Below the pieces are notes generated by a model. That model had not been told where the DNA came from. It was given only the letters and a program-made list of their open reading frames with translations, and did no database searches. The position numbers and the translations under genes are program-made. From positions 26,946,487-27,010,486 of the forward strand of contig NC_089589.1 of the NCBI RefSeq assembly GCF_019320115.1: a stretch of DNA of 64,000 nucleotides. Reading direction: 5' to 3'. Source of the DNA: Miscanthus floridulus. Its lineage: Eukaryota; Streptophyta; Magnoliopsida; Poales; Poaceae. Below, in pieces: positions 22,132-31,873 of this stretch (positions are counted from its first letter, which is position 1; the number at the start of each line of letters is the position of its first letter).

Positions 22132-23940
22132 AGCTTTCTCAAATGAAAAAATGGCCTATATAAGGATTGTATATATTGATGAGCTTAACAAACTCGGTAT
22201 TCAAAACTTTTCAATTTGAGACAATCTAGGGTCCCGAAAACTAGTTTGTAGGCGTCGAAATTTAAAAATCATAAATTTGAACCGTCCAAACTTTCTCAAA
22301 TGGAAAGTTGACCAAAACAACAATTGTAGATCTTTTTGAGTTTAACAAACTTGGTATTCAAAACTTTTCAATTTGAAGTCATTTAGAGTTCATAATACTA
22401 GAGTCAAAGTGTTGTTTTTTTATTTGACCAAATTTGACTTGGTCAAACTTGCTCAAATGAGACACTAAATGACCTCAGATGAAAAAACTCTGAATACCAA
22501 GTTTGATCATCTCAGAAAGATCTACAATTGTTACATATCTCATTTTCCCATTTGAGAAATTTTTATCAAACACTAGTCACAACTTCTTGAATCTCATATA
22601 TACTTTCTAAAACTATGTCACACACTTGTGAAATTTGAACTACATTTTATTCAAGCTTTCTCAAATGAAAAAATGGCCTATATAAGGATTGTATATATTG
22701 ATGAGCTTAACAAACTCGGTATTCAAAACTTTTCAATTTGAGACAATCTAGGGTCCCGAAAACTAGTTTGTAGGCGTCGAAATTTAAAAATCATAAATTT
22801 GAACCGTCCAAACTTTCTCAAATGGAAAGTTGACCAAAACAACAATTGTAGATCTTTTTGAGTTTAACAAACTTGGTATTCAAAACTTTTCAATTTGAAG
22901 TCATTTAGAGTTCATAATACTAGAGTCAAAGTGTTGTTTTTTTATTTAACCAAATTTGACTTGGTCAAACTTGCTCAAATGAGACACTAAATGACCTCAG
23001 ATGAAAAAACTCTGAATACCAAGTTTGATCATCTCAGAAAGATCTACAATTGTTACATAGCTCATTTTCCCATTTGAGAAATTTTTATCAAACACTAGTC
23101 ACAACTTCTTGAATCTCATATATACTTTCTAAAACTATGTCACACACTTGTGAAATTTGAACTACATTTTGTTCAAGCTTTCTCAAATGAAAAAATGGCC
23201 TATATAAGGATTGTATATATTGATGAGCTTAACAAACTCGGTATTCAAAACTTTTCAATTTGAGACAATCTAGGGTCCCGAAAACTAGTTTGTAGGCGTC
23301 GAAATTTAAAAATCACAAATTTGAACCATCCAAACTTTCTCAAATGGAAAGTTGACCAAAACAACAATTGTAGATCTTTTTGAGTTTAACAAACTTGGTA
23401 TTCAAAACTTTTCAATTTGAAGTCATTTAGAGTTCATAATACTAGAGTCAAAGTGTTGTTTTTTTATTTGACCAAATTTGACTTGGTCAAACTTGCTCAA
23501 ATGAGACACTAAATGACCTCAGATGAAAAAACTCTGAATACCAAGTTTGATCATCTCAGAAAGATCTACAATTTTTACGTAGCTCATTTTCCCATTTGAG
23601 AAATTTTTATCAAACACTAGTCACAACTTCTTGAATCTCATATATACTTTCTAAAACTATGTCACACACTTGTGAAATTTGAACTACATTTTGTTCAAGC
23701 TTTCTCAAATGAAAAAATGGCCTATATAAGGATTGTATATATTGATGAGCTTAACAAACTCGGTATTCAAAACTTTTCAATTTGAGACAATCTAGGGTCC
23801 CGAAAACTAGTTTATAGGCGTCGAAATTTAAAAATCACAAATTTGAACCGTCCAAACTTTCTCAAATGGAAAGTTGACCAAAACAATAATTGTAGATCTT
23901 TCTGAATACCAAGTTTGATCATCTCAGCAAGATCTACAAT
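22132..23940. repeat. 522-bp tandem repeat array in CACTA
   Basis: Units start at AGCTTTCTCAAATG: 22132, 22654, 23176 and 23698. Spacing is exactly 522 bp, so the array has three full units and a shortened fourth. Units differ at only a few positions. Each is AT-rich and contains its own shorter sub-repeats (CTCAAATG, GGTATTCAAAACTTTTCAA). It lies between the two transposon genes and has no coding frame. Confidence 0.93.
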
Positions 23941-24008
23941 TGTGAAGTCATAACATATTACATAATATCCGTCTCTAAAACATAATATATTAAACATGCA
24001 TCGTTGTA

Positions 24009-27000
24009 TCATGCAGGCACAACAGTGAATTTCTTCTTGACGTATGACCCTTGGTTATGATCTTGTCGTAACCATGGAGTGTCTTCATCATTTAACATGA
24101 TGCTTGGATCTTTCTTCACTATGAAGGGTGGAATTCGGACATTTCTTTCGTAATCTTCTGACATGTCTGACTTGTCTTCAATTCCCACTATATTTATTTT
24201 CCCAGAAAGAATTATGTGGCGCTTTGGCTCATTGATCATTGAGTTGATGTCTTCGTTTTTTCCTCTCTTTGATTTTGTAGACATGTCTTTCACATAGAAC
24301 ACCTGACTCACATCGGCAGCAAGGACGAATGGTTCCTCTTTGTACCCAATATTGTTGAGGTCCACTGTTGTCATTCCATACTCTTTGTCGACTGTTACCC
24401 CTCCTCCGGTCAGCTTCACCCATTGGCACCGGAACAAAGGGACTTTAAAATTAGGTGCGTAGTCTAGTTCCCATATCTCTTCTATGCGGCCATAATATGT
24501 TTGTATATTCCCATTTGGATCTGTTCCATCTATGCGAACACCACTATTTTGATTGGTGCTCCTTTTATCTTGGGCAACTGTGTAAAATGTATTCCCATTT
24601 ATCTCGTACCCTTGGTACGTGAGGATATGCCACGATGGCTGCCTAGCCAACAAATACAGTTGCTCATCAATATTGTCATCGCCTTGACATTCTTTTCGCA
24701 ACCAACCACTGAAACTTTCCATGTGCTGACGCCTAATCCAAGCTTCAGTCTTCCCTGGAAATTTGGATCGTAAGAACTCCTTATGTATCTCGATGTACGG
24801 ATGCACCAATGACGAGTTCTGAAGAACTGTGTAGTGTGCTTTATTGAAATAATCATCTTCCATGCCAATATATGTTTTCTTCCCTAAAGTTCCTTTACCA
24901 CTGAGTCGCCCCTCGTGTCGTGATTCGGGAACACCAATCGGGGCAAGGTCAGGAATAAAGTCAACACAGAACTCAATGACCTCCTCTGTTCCATAGCCCT
25001 GGGCGATGCTTCCTTCAGGCTTAGAACAGACTTTCACATATTTCTTCAAGACTCCCATAAACCTCTCGAAGGGGAACATGTTATGTAAGAACACAGGTCC
25101 AAGAATACTAATCTCCTTCACCAAATGAACTAGGATGTGTGTCATGATATTAAAGAAGGATGGAGGGAACACTAACTCAAAGCTGACAAGACATTGAACC
25201 ACATCATTCTGTAGAGTAGCTAGTTCCACTGGATTGATTGCCTTCTGAGAAATTGCATTGAGGAATGCACATAGCTTCACGGTGGCTAGACGTACATGTG
25301 GAGGTAGAATTCCTCTTAAAGCAACTGGAAGCAATTGCGTCATAAGCACGTGGCAGTCATGGGACTTTAAGTTTAGGAATTTCTTATCTGGCACATTTAT
25401 TATACCCTTTATATTGGAGGAGAATCCCGATGGGACCTTGATGCTGCTTAGACATTCGAACATGTTGTCCCTCTCTTCTTTGCTAAGCGTGTAGCTAGCA
25501 GGACTTAAGTAATGACGTCCATCATCTGTCTTCTCTGGATGAAGATTGTCTCGTTCTTTCATGCCCTGCAAGTCCTAGCGTGCTTCAAGTGAATCCTTTG
25601 GCTTCCCGTACACACCCATGAATCCTAACAGGTTCACACAAAGATTCTTTGTTAGGTGCATCACGTCGATTGCGTTGCGGACCTCTAGGACTTGCCAATA
25701 GGGTAGCTCCCAAAAGATGGACTTCTTCTTCCACATGGGTGCGTGTCCCTTAGCATCTTTGGGAACAGATTCACTGCCTTGTCCCTTTCCAAATACTACT
25801 TTCACATCCTTGACCATTGCGAGTACATCTTCCCCGGTTCGGTTATGAGGCTTCTTCCGATGGTCTGGCTTACCTTTAAAATGCTTCCCTTTCTTTCTTA
25901 CTTGGTGATTCAATGGAAGGAATCGACGATGACCAAGGTACACGACCTTTCGACATCTTTTCAAATATATACTGTCAAGGTCATCAAAACAATGTGTGCA
26001 TGTATTATATCCTTTGTTTGTCTGACCTGAAAGATTACTTAAAGCAGGCCAATCATTGATTGTTACGAACAACATTGCTCGTAGGTCAAAGTGTTCTTGT
26101 TTGTACTCATCCCAGACACGTACACCTGGTTTGTTCCATAAAACTAGAAGTTCTTCAACTAATGGCTTCAGATAGACATCAATATCGTTGCTAGGTTGCC
26201 TCGGACCTTAGATGAGGATCGGCATCATAATGAACTTCCGCTTCATACATAATCATGGAGGAAGGTTGTAGATACATAGAGTAACTGGCCAAGTGCTATG
26301 ACTAGTGCTCTGCTCTCCAAAAGGATTCATACCATCTGTACTTAAGGCGAACCTTAAGTTTCTAGCCTCATTTGCAAACTCTGGAAATTCCCTGTCTATC
26401 GCTCTCCACTGGGACCCATCAGCTGGGTGTCTCAGCATATTGTCTACCTTACGGTCTTCTTTATACCACCGCAACAACTTTGCATGGTCTTTATTTCTGA
26501 ACAAACGTTTTAAGCGTGGTATTATAGGAGCATACCACATAACCTTGGCAGGGATTTTCTTTCTAGGACGTTGTTCACCCTCGACGTCACCAGGATCATC
26601 GCGCCTGATCTTATACCGCGATGCTTTACATACCGGGCATTCATCCAAATTCTCGTATTCATTGCCATGGTAGAGGAATGCAGTCATTAGGACATGCATG
26701 TATCTTCTGGATTTTTAATCCCAATGGGCAGACAACCTTTTTTGCTTTCGTACGTAGTGGTGGGCAATTCATTTGGCTTCGGAAGCATCTTCTTTATGAG
26801 GTTCAATAAATTCCCAAATGCCTTGTCGGATATACCATTCTTTGCCTTCCATTGTAGCAATTCCAGTGTTGTACCCAGCTTTTTTTGCCCCTCTTCGGCT
26901 GTCGGGTATAGCAACTTCCTATGATCCTCAAGCATGAGCTCGAACTTAACTTTCTCTTTTTCACTTTCCCATTCTTGTTGTGCATCACGAATGGTATCGC

Positions 27001-27367
27001 CAAGAGCATCACCGAGATCATCTTCTACCGCTACCTCTTCTTCATCTCCCCCCATTGTAGTATCATCAAAGGCACCATACTGAGCAATAATGTCATCAAT
27101 GTCTAAATCTTCTCCTTCACCTTCTTCCATCATGACTCCGCTTTCTCCATGCTTAGTCCAACATATATAGTTTGACATGAAACCTGACTTAAGCAAATGT
27201 GAATGAAGACTCATTGAGCTTGAATATTCCTTTAAATTCTTACATAGGGCACATGGACAGCACATGAAACCATCCCGCTTATTTGCCTCGGCCACACCTA
27301 AGAAATAGTGCAAGCCCTCAATAAAGTCTTGGGAGCGGCGATCGGCATTGTACATCCAATGGCGTGA
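24009..27367 (-). pseudogene. CACTA TNPD-like transposase
   Basis: Minus strand. It starts MSRHWMYNADRRSQDFIEGL (ATG at 27367), a transposase-associated domain with a Cys-rich segment (CCPCALCKN), then an acidic stretch. The TNP2-type catalytic region follows (26699-25575), with ECPVCKASRYK, the PWLCMKRKFIMMPILI region and CFDDLDSIYLKRCRKVVYLGHRRFL. The C-terminal part (25571-24009) has DUF4218/DUF4216-like sequence, e.g. LKSHDCHVLMTQLLPVALRG and VPLFRCQWVKLTGGGVTVD. Broken by two small frameshifts near 26690-26710 and three in-frame stops: TGA 26253-26255 (after NLPP, where family members have Trp), TAA 26208-26210, TAG 25575-25577. Apart from these the frame is continuous, so inactivation looks recent. 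Confidence 0.85.
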
Positions 27368-27459
27368 CATAATCTGTATTACACGACAAATTATGAAAAC
27401 CTTGAACATAATTTAGTATTTTATTACACAACATAAATGACATACACACGGTTGATTAA

Positions 27460-27980
27460 TTAACTAAGTCTGGCTACAACGTAAGCAATCCCAACTATCA
27501 CTAAACAAACTAAAACTACAATGCACTTCAGTAACATAATTATTTCGTGATCGTACGCAACTAAAACAGACAAATCATTCTTCTGTTGAATATCAATAAG
27601 CTTCTCCTACTGGCTCACTGCCCCATCAGCAGCAGCCGCTATCTCAAGCGCACCCAAATTCTGCACGTATGTAGCATAATCTTCCTCCCAGTACCAACCA
27701 TCGCATCCATTGCCCTCCCACTGTAATTAAAGCCAAAAAATATTTAGTCAAAAATATTCAAGAAAAGCAGGTCAATTAGCCATAAAGATAAAATGCGTAA
27801 GAAACTCACATCGCGATCCGGGCACTTGTAGAAAACACGGCCCTTGTTGGGTCCCTGTCTCTTGACTCGGTACTCCATCACAATCTTCTGCTTACACTTG
27901 CCGCAGATAATGAGAGGGAGTTCTGGCCTCAGTCGTTTCGCAACCGAACAAGAGGCCGATGATCCAGTACCAGTTGTCAT
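27460..27980 (-). pseudogene. GRF zinc-finger protein with C-terminal membrane helix
   Basis: Two exons on the minus strand: 27980-27810 (57 codons) and 27720-27460. Exon 1 carries a GRF-type zinc finger: CGKCKQK...VKRQGPNKGRVFYKCP, completed in exon 2 by CDGWYWEED. The C-terminus has one hydrophobic segment (IIMLLKCIVVLVCLVIVGIAYVV), a likely membrane helix. This layout is common in plant GRF proteins linked to transposons. A TAG at 27607-27609 after AVSQ precedes the helix, so the current frame gives a short soluble product unless that codon is the real end. Function is unknown; GRF fingers bind single-stranded nucleic acid in other proteins. Confidence 0.65.
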
Positions 27981-28068
27981 CTACTTTCTATACTTATTTT
28001 TGTAAACTAGTGTAAATTTCATATTTTCTAAAATGATATATTTAAACAAAACTAGTATGGATTTCACA

Positions 28069-28816
28069 TGTTTCAATAAATAACCACCCGTACTAGTTGA
28101 CCTTGCTTACGTGATCATCTCGGCCAGCATTTCTCCATCGGACGGCACCGTACTTGGCTAAGGAAGAGCTCCGATTCTACGACAAAGGGAACACGGTCTT
28201 CCACGACCATTGCAGCTCTCCCTCATAGCATCAAAGTTCCTCCTTGACGTCCGTTACCGCTCGGCAGAGAACATGTTGGCCGAGCTGAACACGGTCCGCA
28301 AGTTCAACTAGTACGGATTTTCTATAATTTTCTAACTATTTACTAAGTTTTTCATTTCATGGAAAATTTAATTCTAAAAAAAGGCATGATTTCTAAGTAG
28401 TTCATTTCATGGAAAAAATAATTCTAAGTGACCTGCTCGATATCGGCGAGCTCGCGGACGTTTAGGTTGCCGAGGATAGTAACATTTGTAGATGACATTT
28501 GTAGGTCTGAAGTTATCAAATATCCATCAAATTATAGCTCAAAAATATGTTTCAATAAATAACCATCCGTACTAGTTGACCTTGCTTACGTGATCAACTC
28601 GGCGAGCATTTCTCCACCGGACGGCACCGTACTAGGCCAAGGAAGAGCTCCGATTCTACGAGAAAGGGAACACGGTCTTCCACGACCGTTGCCGCTCTCC
28701 CTCGTAGAATCAAAGCTCCTCCTTGACGTCCGTTACCGCTCGGCAGAGAACATGCTCGCCGACTTGAACACGGTCCGCAAGTTCAACTAGTACGGATTTT
28801 CTACAATTTTCTAAGT
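28069..28816. repeat. duplicated 0.27-kb segment in CACTA
   Basis: 28069-28336 and 28549-28816 are about 93% alike (ACCGTACT, GAGCTCCGATTCTACGA, CGTTACCGCTCGGCAGAGAACATG, ATTTTCTA). The intervening 210 bp is unrelated AT-rich sequence. Each copy looks like an old coding fragment but I do not recognise it. Confidence 0.8.
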
Positions 28817-29044
28817 TTACATATAAAATCATAATAAAGTCCAACATATAAAGTTACACATGCATCTACATCGCAAAATGAGATAAGCTCCTGATAAAAC
28901 ATAAGAGGATTAAGTTTGTTACCTCCAAAATCGAAGAGCAACACCAATGGAGGGGGAGAGAGCAAGAACAACAGCAAGCTGAAAAATAGAGGCAGTGAGT
29001 TTGAATGGAATGGCTCGGGCTCGGGGAGGAAGAAATGAGCTGAA

Positions 29045-29310
29045 TTATAGGCCGGGATTATTAGTCCCGGTTAGGGATCCAAACCGGGACTAAAGATTAA
29101 TCTTTATTCCCGGGGCATCACCCAAACCGGGACTAAAAGCTTTAGTCCCGGCTAGTATTACCAGCCGGGACTAAAGGTTTACCTTTAGTCCCGGTTGGTA
29201 ATACCAGCCGGGACTAAAGGCCCCTGCCCCGCGGACGACCGTTGGGCAGGGACCTTTAGTCCCGGTTGGTATTACCAACCGGGACTAAAGGGTCCTTTAG
29301 TCGCGGGGGC
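29045..29310. repeat. right subterminal palindromes of CACTA
   Basis: Five or more TTTAGTCCCGG hairpins within 300 bp of the right end, mirroring the left subterminal region. On the minus strand the cluster lies upstream of the GRF and TNPD-like genes, so it may also be their promoter-proximal binding array. Confidence 0.85.
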
Positions 29311-29400
29311 AAAAAATGCCGAGGCTAATGCCAAATTAGGACATCGTTCTAAAGTCTGTTCTCTAGTAGTGCCAGTTCGGAATTGAGTTGTATTTTGATG

Positions 29401-30029
29401 CGTTTTTTCAAGGGATTTTGACCCTCATTGGATAAGACCAAATCCCTTCTTATAAATATAATAAGGGGCACAAAAAATAATACGGGATACGACCGATTGA
29501 GGTGATCAACATATACAATCATAAAAAAAAACCAGTTTATTCCATGTCTGTCTTTGCTCTAATCTCTTCTAGTCACCCCCACGGTGGATAGGTGCTTAGC
29601 ATCATCGCAGGGGTGGCGCAGGCCAACTCTGCCACGCATGGGGCCGCGTGCTGAGCTGGCGGAGGTGGTCGAGTTCGCTGGACGAAGACGAAGACGAAGA
29701 CGAAGACGAAGACGAAGAGCGGGATTGATGATTCGGACGCGGAGGGGAGGTGGTCGTGCCTGGATGGACCGATGGACGCGAGCCAGCCAAATTGAAAACG
29801 AGTTCGGATTTGATTGGCGTAAGCGTAATGGCCCTGACGTATTCAAGTTAATGAGGTGATATGGACAGGAGTAGCATTTCTTCATTCCCTGGCTGAATGG
29901 TTGTTCGTCGGCAGCTTGCCTGCGAGTTCATGTGACTGTAATTTGTTGGTGAGATTAATTTCTGACCCATAAGAAAATGGTCGAACTTTGGAGTGATTCC
30001 TCATTCTTAAATTTAATGATCAAATCATT
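29401..30029. other. spacer right of CACTA
   Basis: No gene. It includes a GACGAA hexanucleotide tract (29681-29718) inside a short GC-rich island (29620-29830). Confidence 0.4.
29681..29718. repeat. (GACGAA)n microsatellite
   Basis: Six consecutive GACGAA units. On the opposite strand it reads as poly-Ser or Arg-Leu-Arg-Leu, which produces artefactual reading frames. Confidence 0.9.
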
Positions 30030-30147
30030 AACCCCGTTCGCTTCGCTGAAAAAACAAGTCGAAATATCGTTTCGGCTGATTTGTTGTGAGAGAAAAACAC
30101 TGTTCCAGCTAAAAAAGACGGATTATAAGATAAGCGAACATGACCAT
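30030..30147. mobile_element. CCGTTCG-type MITE
   Basis: About 118 bp from CCCCGTTCGCTTCGCTG to ATAAGCGAACATG, with internal GTGAGAGAAAAACACTGTTCC. Ends are inverted (CCGTTCGCTT / AAGCGAAC). Same family as the insertions near 2866 and 32033. Confidence 0.6.
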
Positions 30148-30240
30148 TGCTTGATGCATGGTGGGTTGGCAAATGGCAACGGGCTGTTTTGCATTCTAAA
30201 AAAAGATGGGCATACATGCATGCATTTTTAACCCTGTTAT

Positions 30241-31201
30241 GGGTCTGTTTGGCAGGGATTCACCACTAGAAAAAGTGAATCTGGATCTAGGATTCAACGT
30301 GGATCAGCTCCACCGTGGATCTTAGATCCAGCCTAGATCTACCAGGGAACTGTTTGGCTAAGGTAGCAGCTCCAGATCCATGCAAGGGCATTTTCATTAG
30401 AATGACTAGAATTGCCCTTGGACTCTAGTGTTCTCTCTGTCTCACTACCAACCTGGGCCCACGCATCAGCTCTTCTTTATCCTCCTATCGAGCAGAGCAC
30501 ATTGCACGACAGGCAGGCGCAAGGTGGCGGGCGCGGGCGGCCTCGCCGGGCGCGGCCACGGCAGACAGGCACGAGGTCGGTGACCCCGTGGCCTCATCGG
30601 AGTTGGGCGACGAACTGGGCGATGCGGATCGACGGTGCGGGGTGGACGGTGCTCCAGCGGTGTGGGGCGAAGGGGCGTGGCCACGGCCGAGGCACGGGGC
30701 CGGCGGAGGGTGAGGGCGAGGGCACGGTTGCCGGTTGGGGCTCCGGTGGGGCACGGTTGGGGTTCCAGTGGTGCGGGCACGGGGCCGGCGAGCGCGGTCG
30801 GCCGAGGACAATGGCGAGGGCGCGCGCGGTGCCAGCAAGCGCAGCCGACGAGGGCACCCGATCGGTGAGGGCGCGATTGGGGCTCCAGTTCGGCGTGAGC
30901 CCCTATGGGGATGGGGCACGGCTCCAGTGGTGCTGGCACCGAGTGCGGCCACACGAAGAAGAAAGGAAAGAAAGGAAACACAACAAAACGTTATTTGTGT
31001 GACCAGTGGCATTGGTGGATAATTTTTTCCAACTCTACCAAACTTGAGTTGGTGGAGCATCCCCTGAGGAGCTCCACCAATTTGGTGAATCTGGCCTCTA
31101 GATCTACCATTTTGGTGGATCTAGAGTGTTTGGAAAATTTTTGGTGGAGTGGAGCTGAAAATGATGAATCTGGAGCTGGTGAATCTCTGCCAAACAGGCC
31201 C
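30241..31201. mobile_element. Pack-type DNA transposon with GC-rich cargo
   Basis: A 961-bp element with long inverted termini GGGTCTGTTTGGCAGGGATT and GGGCCTGTTTGGCAGAGATT (right end as reverse complement). TAT lies on both sides (30238-30240, 31202-31204). The arms (about 230 bp each) repeat GGATCTAGA/CTCCACC motifs; the centre (30480-30960) is very GC-rich and different in composition, as in elements that have captured host sequence. All frames there are low-complexity and unconserved. Confidence 0.65.
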
Positions 31202-31204
31202 TAT

Positions 31205-31873
31205 ATAACAACCACAGTTTTTTTTTGAAACAACAATCACAGTTATTAGTGCTGGTGGCGTGAGATGAGATGCACAGTTTCATTGATGGTGGTGGAACAA
31301 GAAGCACAAAAACGTAGCCTCCTGGAGATGCATCATGCTTTGTTGTATTGTTGGGCTACACTGGGCCCTGCCTTATTCGTTGGGCTTGCTCCAAAAGCCA
31401 GACAGACGTTCAATTTTTTTTTGCTAGCGAAAAGCCCAACCAACCCCGAGTCCTGCCCAACCAACCCCGAGCCAGACAGACGTTCAATTTAATTCCTAGA
31501 AGGGTGACTACAGCCCCTACAACAAACCACTTAACGACAACTGACCAGAGCACAATCTTTTACTGTAGCAGATTTGACCGACCGTTTTTTTCTTCTAAAA
31601 ATCTTAGATACTTCAAAGTATATAACATTAATCAAGTATGTAAAATGAAGAATCATATATGTGAAAATTTGATGTATCTAAAAATCTTTTATAAAAAAAA
31701 ACGCATGATCAAAATTGCTATCGTAAAAGTTCGGTGACAAGTAAATGAAAACGGAGGAAGTACTACCATAGGAAATCAAAGGCTGATCGACAACACCCGT
31801 ATCCTGGCCATTGTAGGCGACCATGTACTGTAGCATAGGGAACAACTTTCTGTCTTTCTTCCACTAAGGTTTA
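31205..31873. other. spacer
   Basis: No gene. A tandem pair of CCAACCAACCCCGAG(T/C)C lies at about 31437-31475. The stretch ending AACGGAGGAAGTACTA (31749-31764) looks like one end of a Stowaway-type element whose partner I could not place confidently. Confidence 0.35.

Larger units (their letters stand above)
16090..29371 (-). mobile_element. complete CACTA (En/Spm) transposon
   Basis: A 13,282-bp element. Ends are CACTACTACAGAA on the left and CACTACTAGAGAA on the right (reverse complement), one mismatch in 13. The 3-bp target duplication is CCA (16087-16089 and 29372-29374). Subterminal regions at both ends carry TTTAGTCCCGG palindromes, the presumed binding repeats of the TNPA-type protein. 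Cargo on the minus strand: GRF zinc-finger gene, TNPD-like transposase, TNPA-like/Ulp1 gene. It also holds a 522-bp tandem array and a duplicated 0.27-kb segment. Each gene has at least one premature stop, so the element is structurally whole but cannot drive its own transposition; its ends could still be mobilised in trans. Confidence 0.93.

Noticed and set aside
22132..23940. Regularly spaced repeats as a CRISPR-like array
   Set aside because: The repeats are directly adjacent 522-bp units with no unique spacers, in a plant transposon.
24229..24429. Minus-strand 66-codon frame overlapping the transposase
   Set aside because: Out of frame with the TNPD-like sequence, which has clear family motifs in the main frame.
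30412..31060. Long overlapping reading frames on both strands in GC-rich DNA
   Set aside because: Low-complexity Arg/Pro/Ala/Gly peptides in four frames at once, inside a DNA transposon; GC bias explains the absence of stops.
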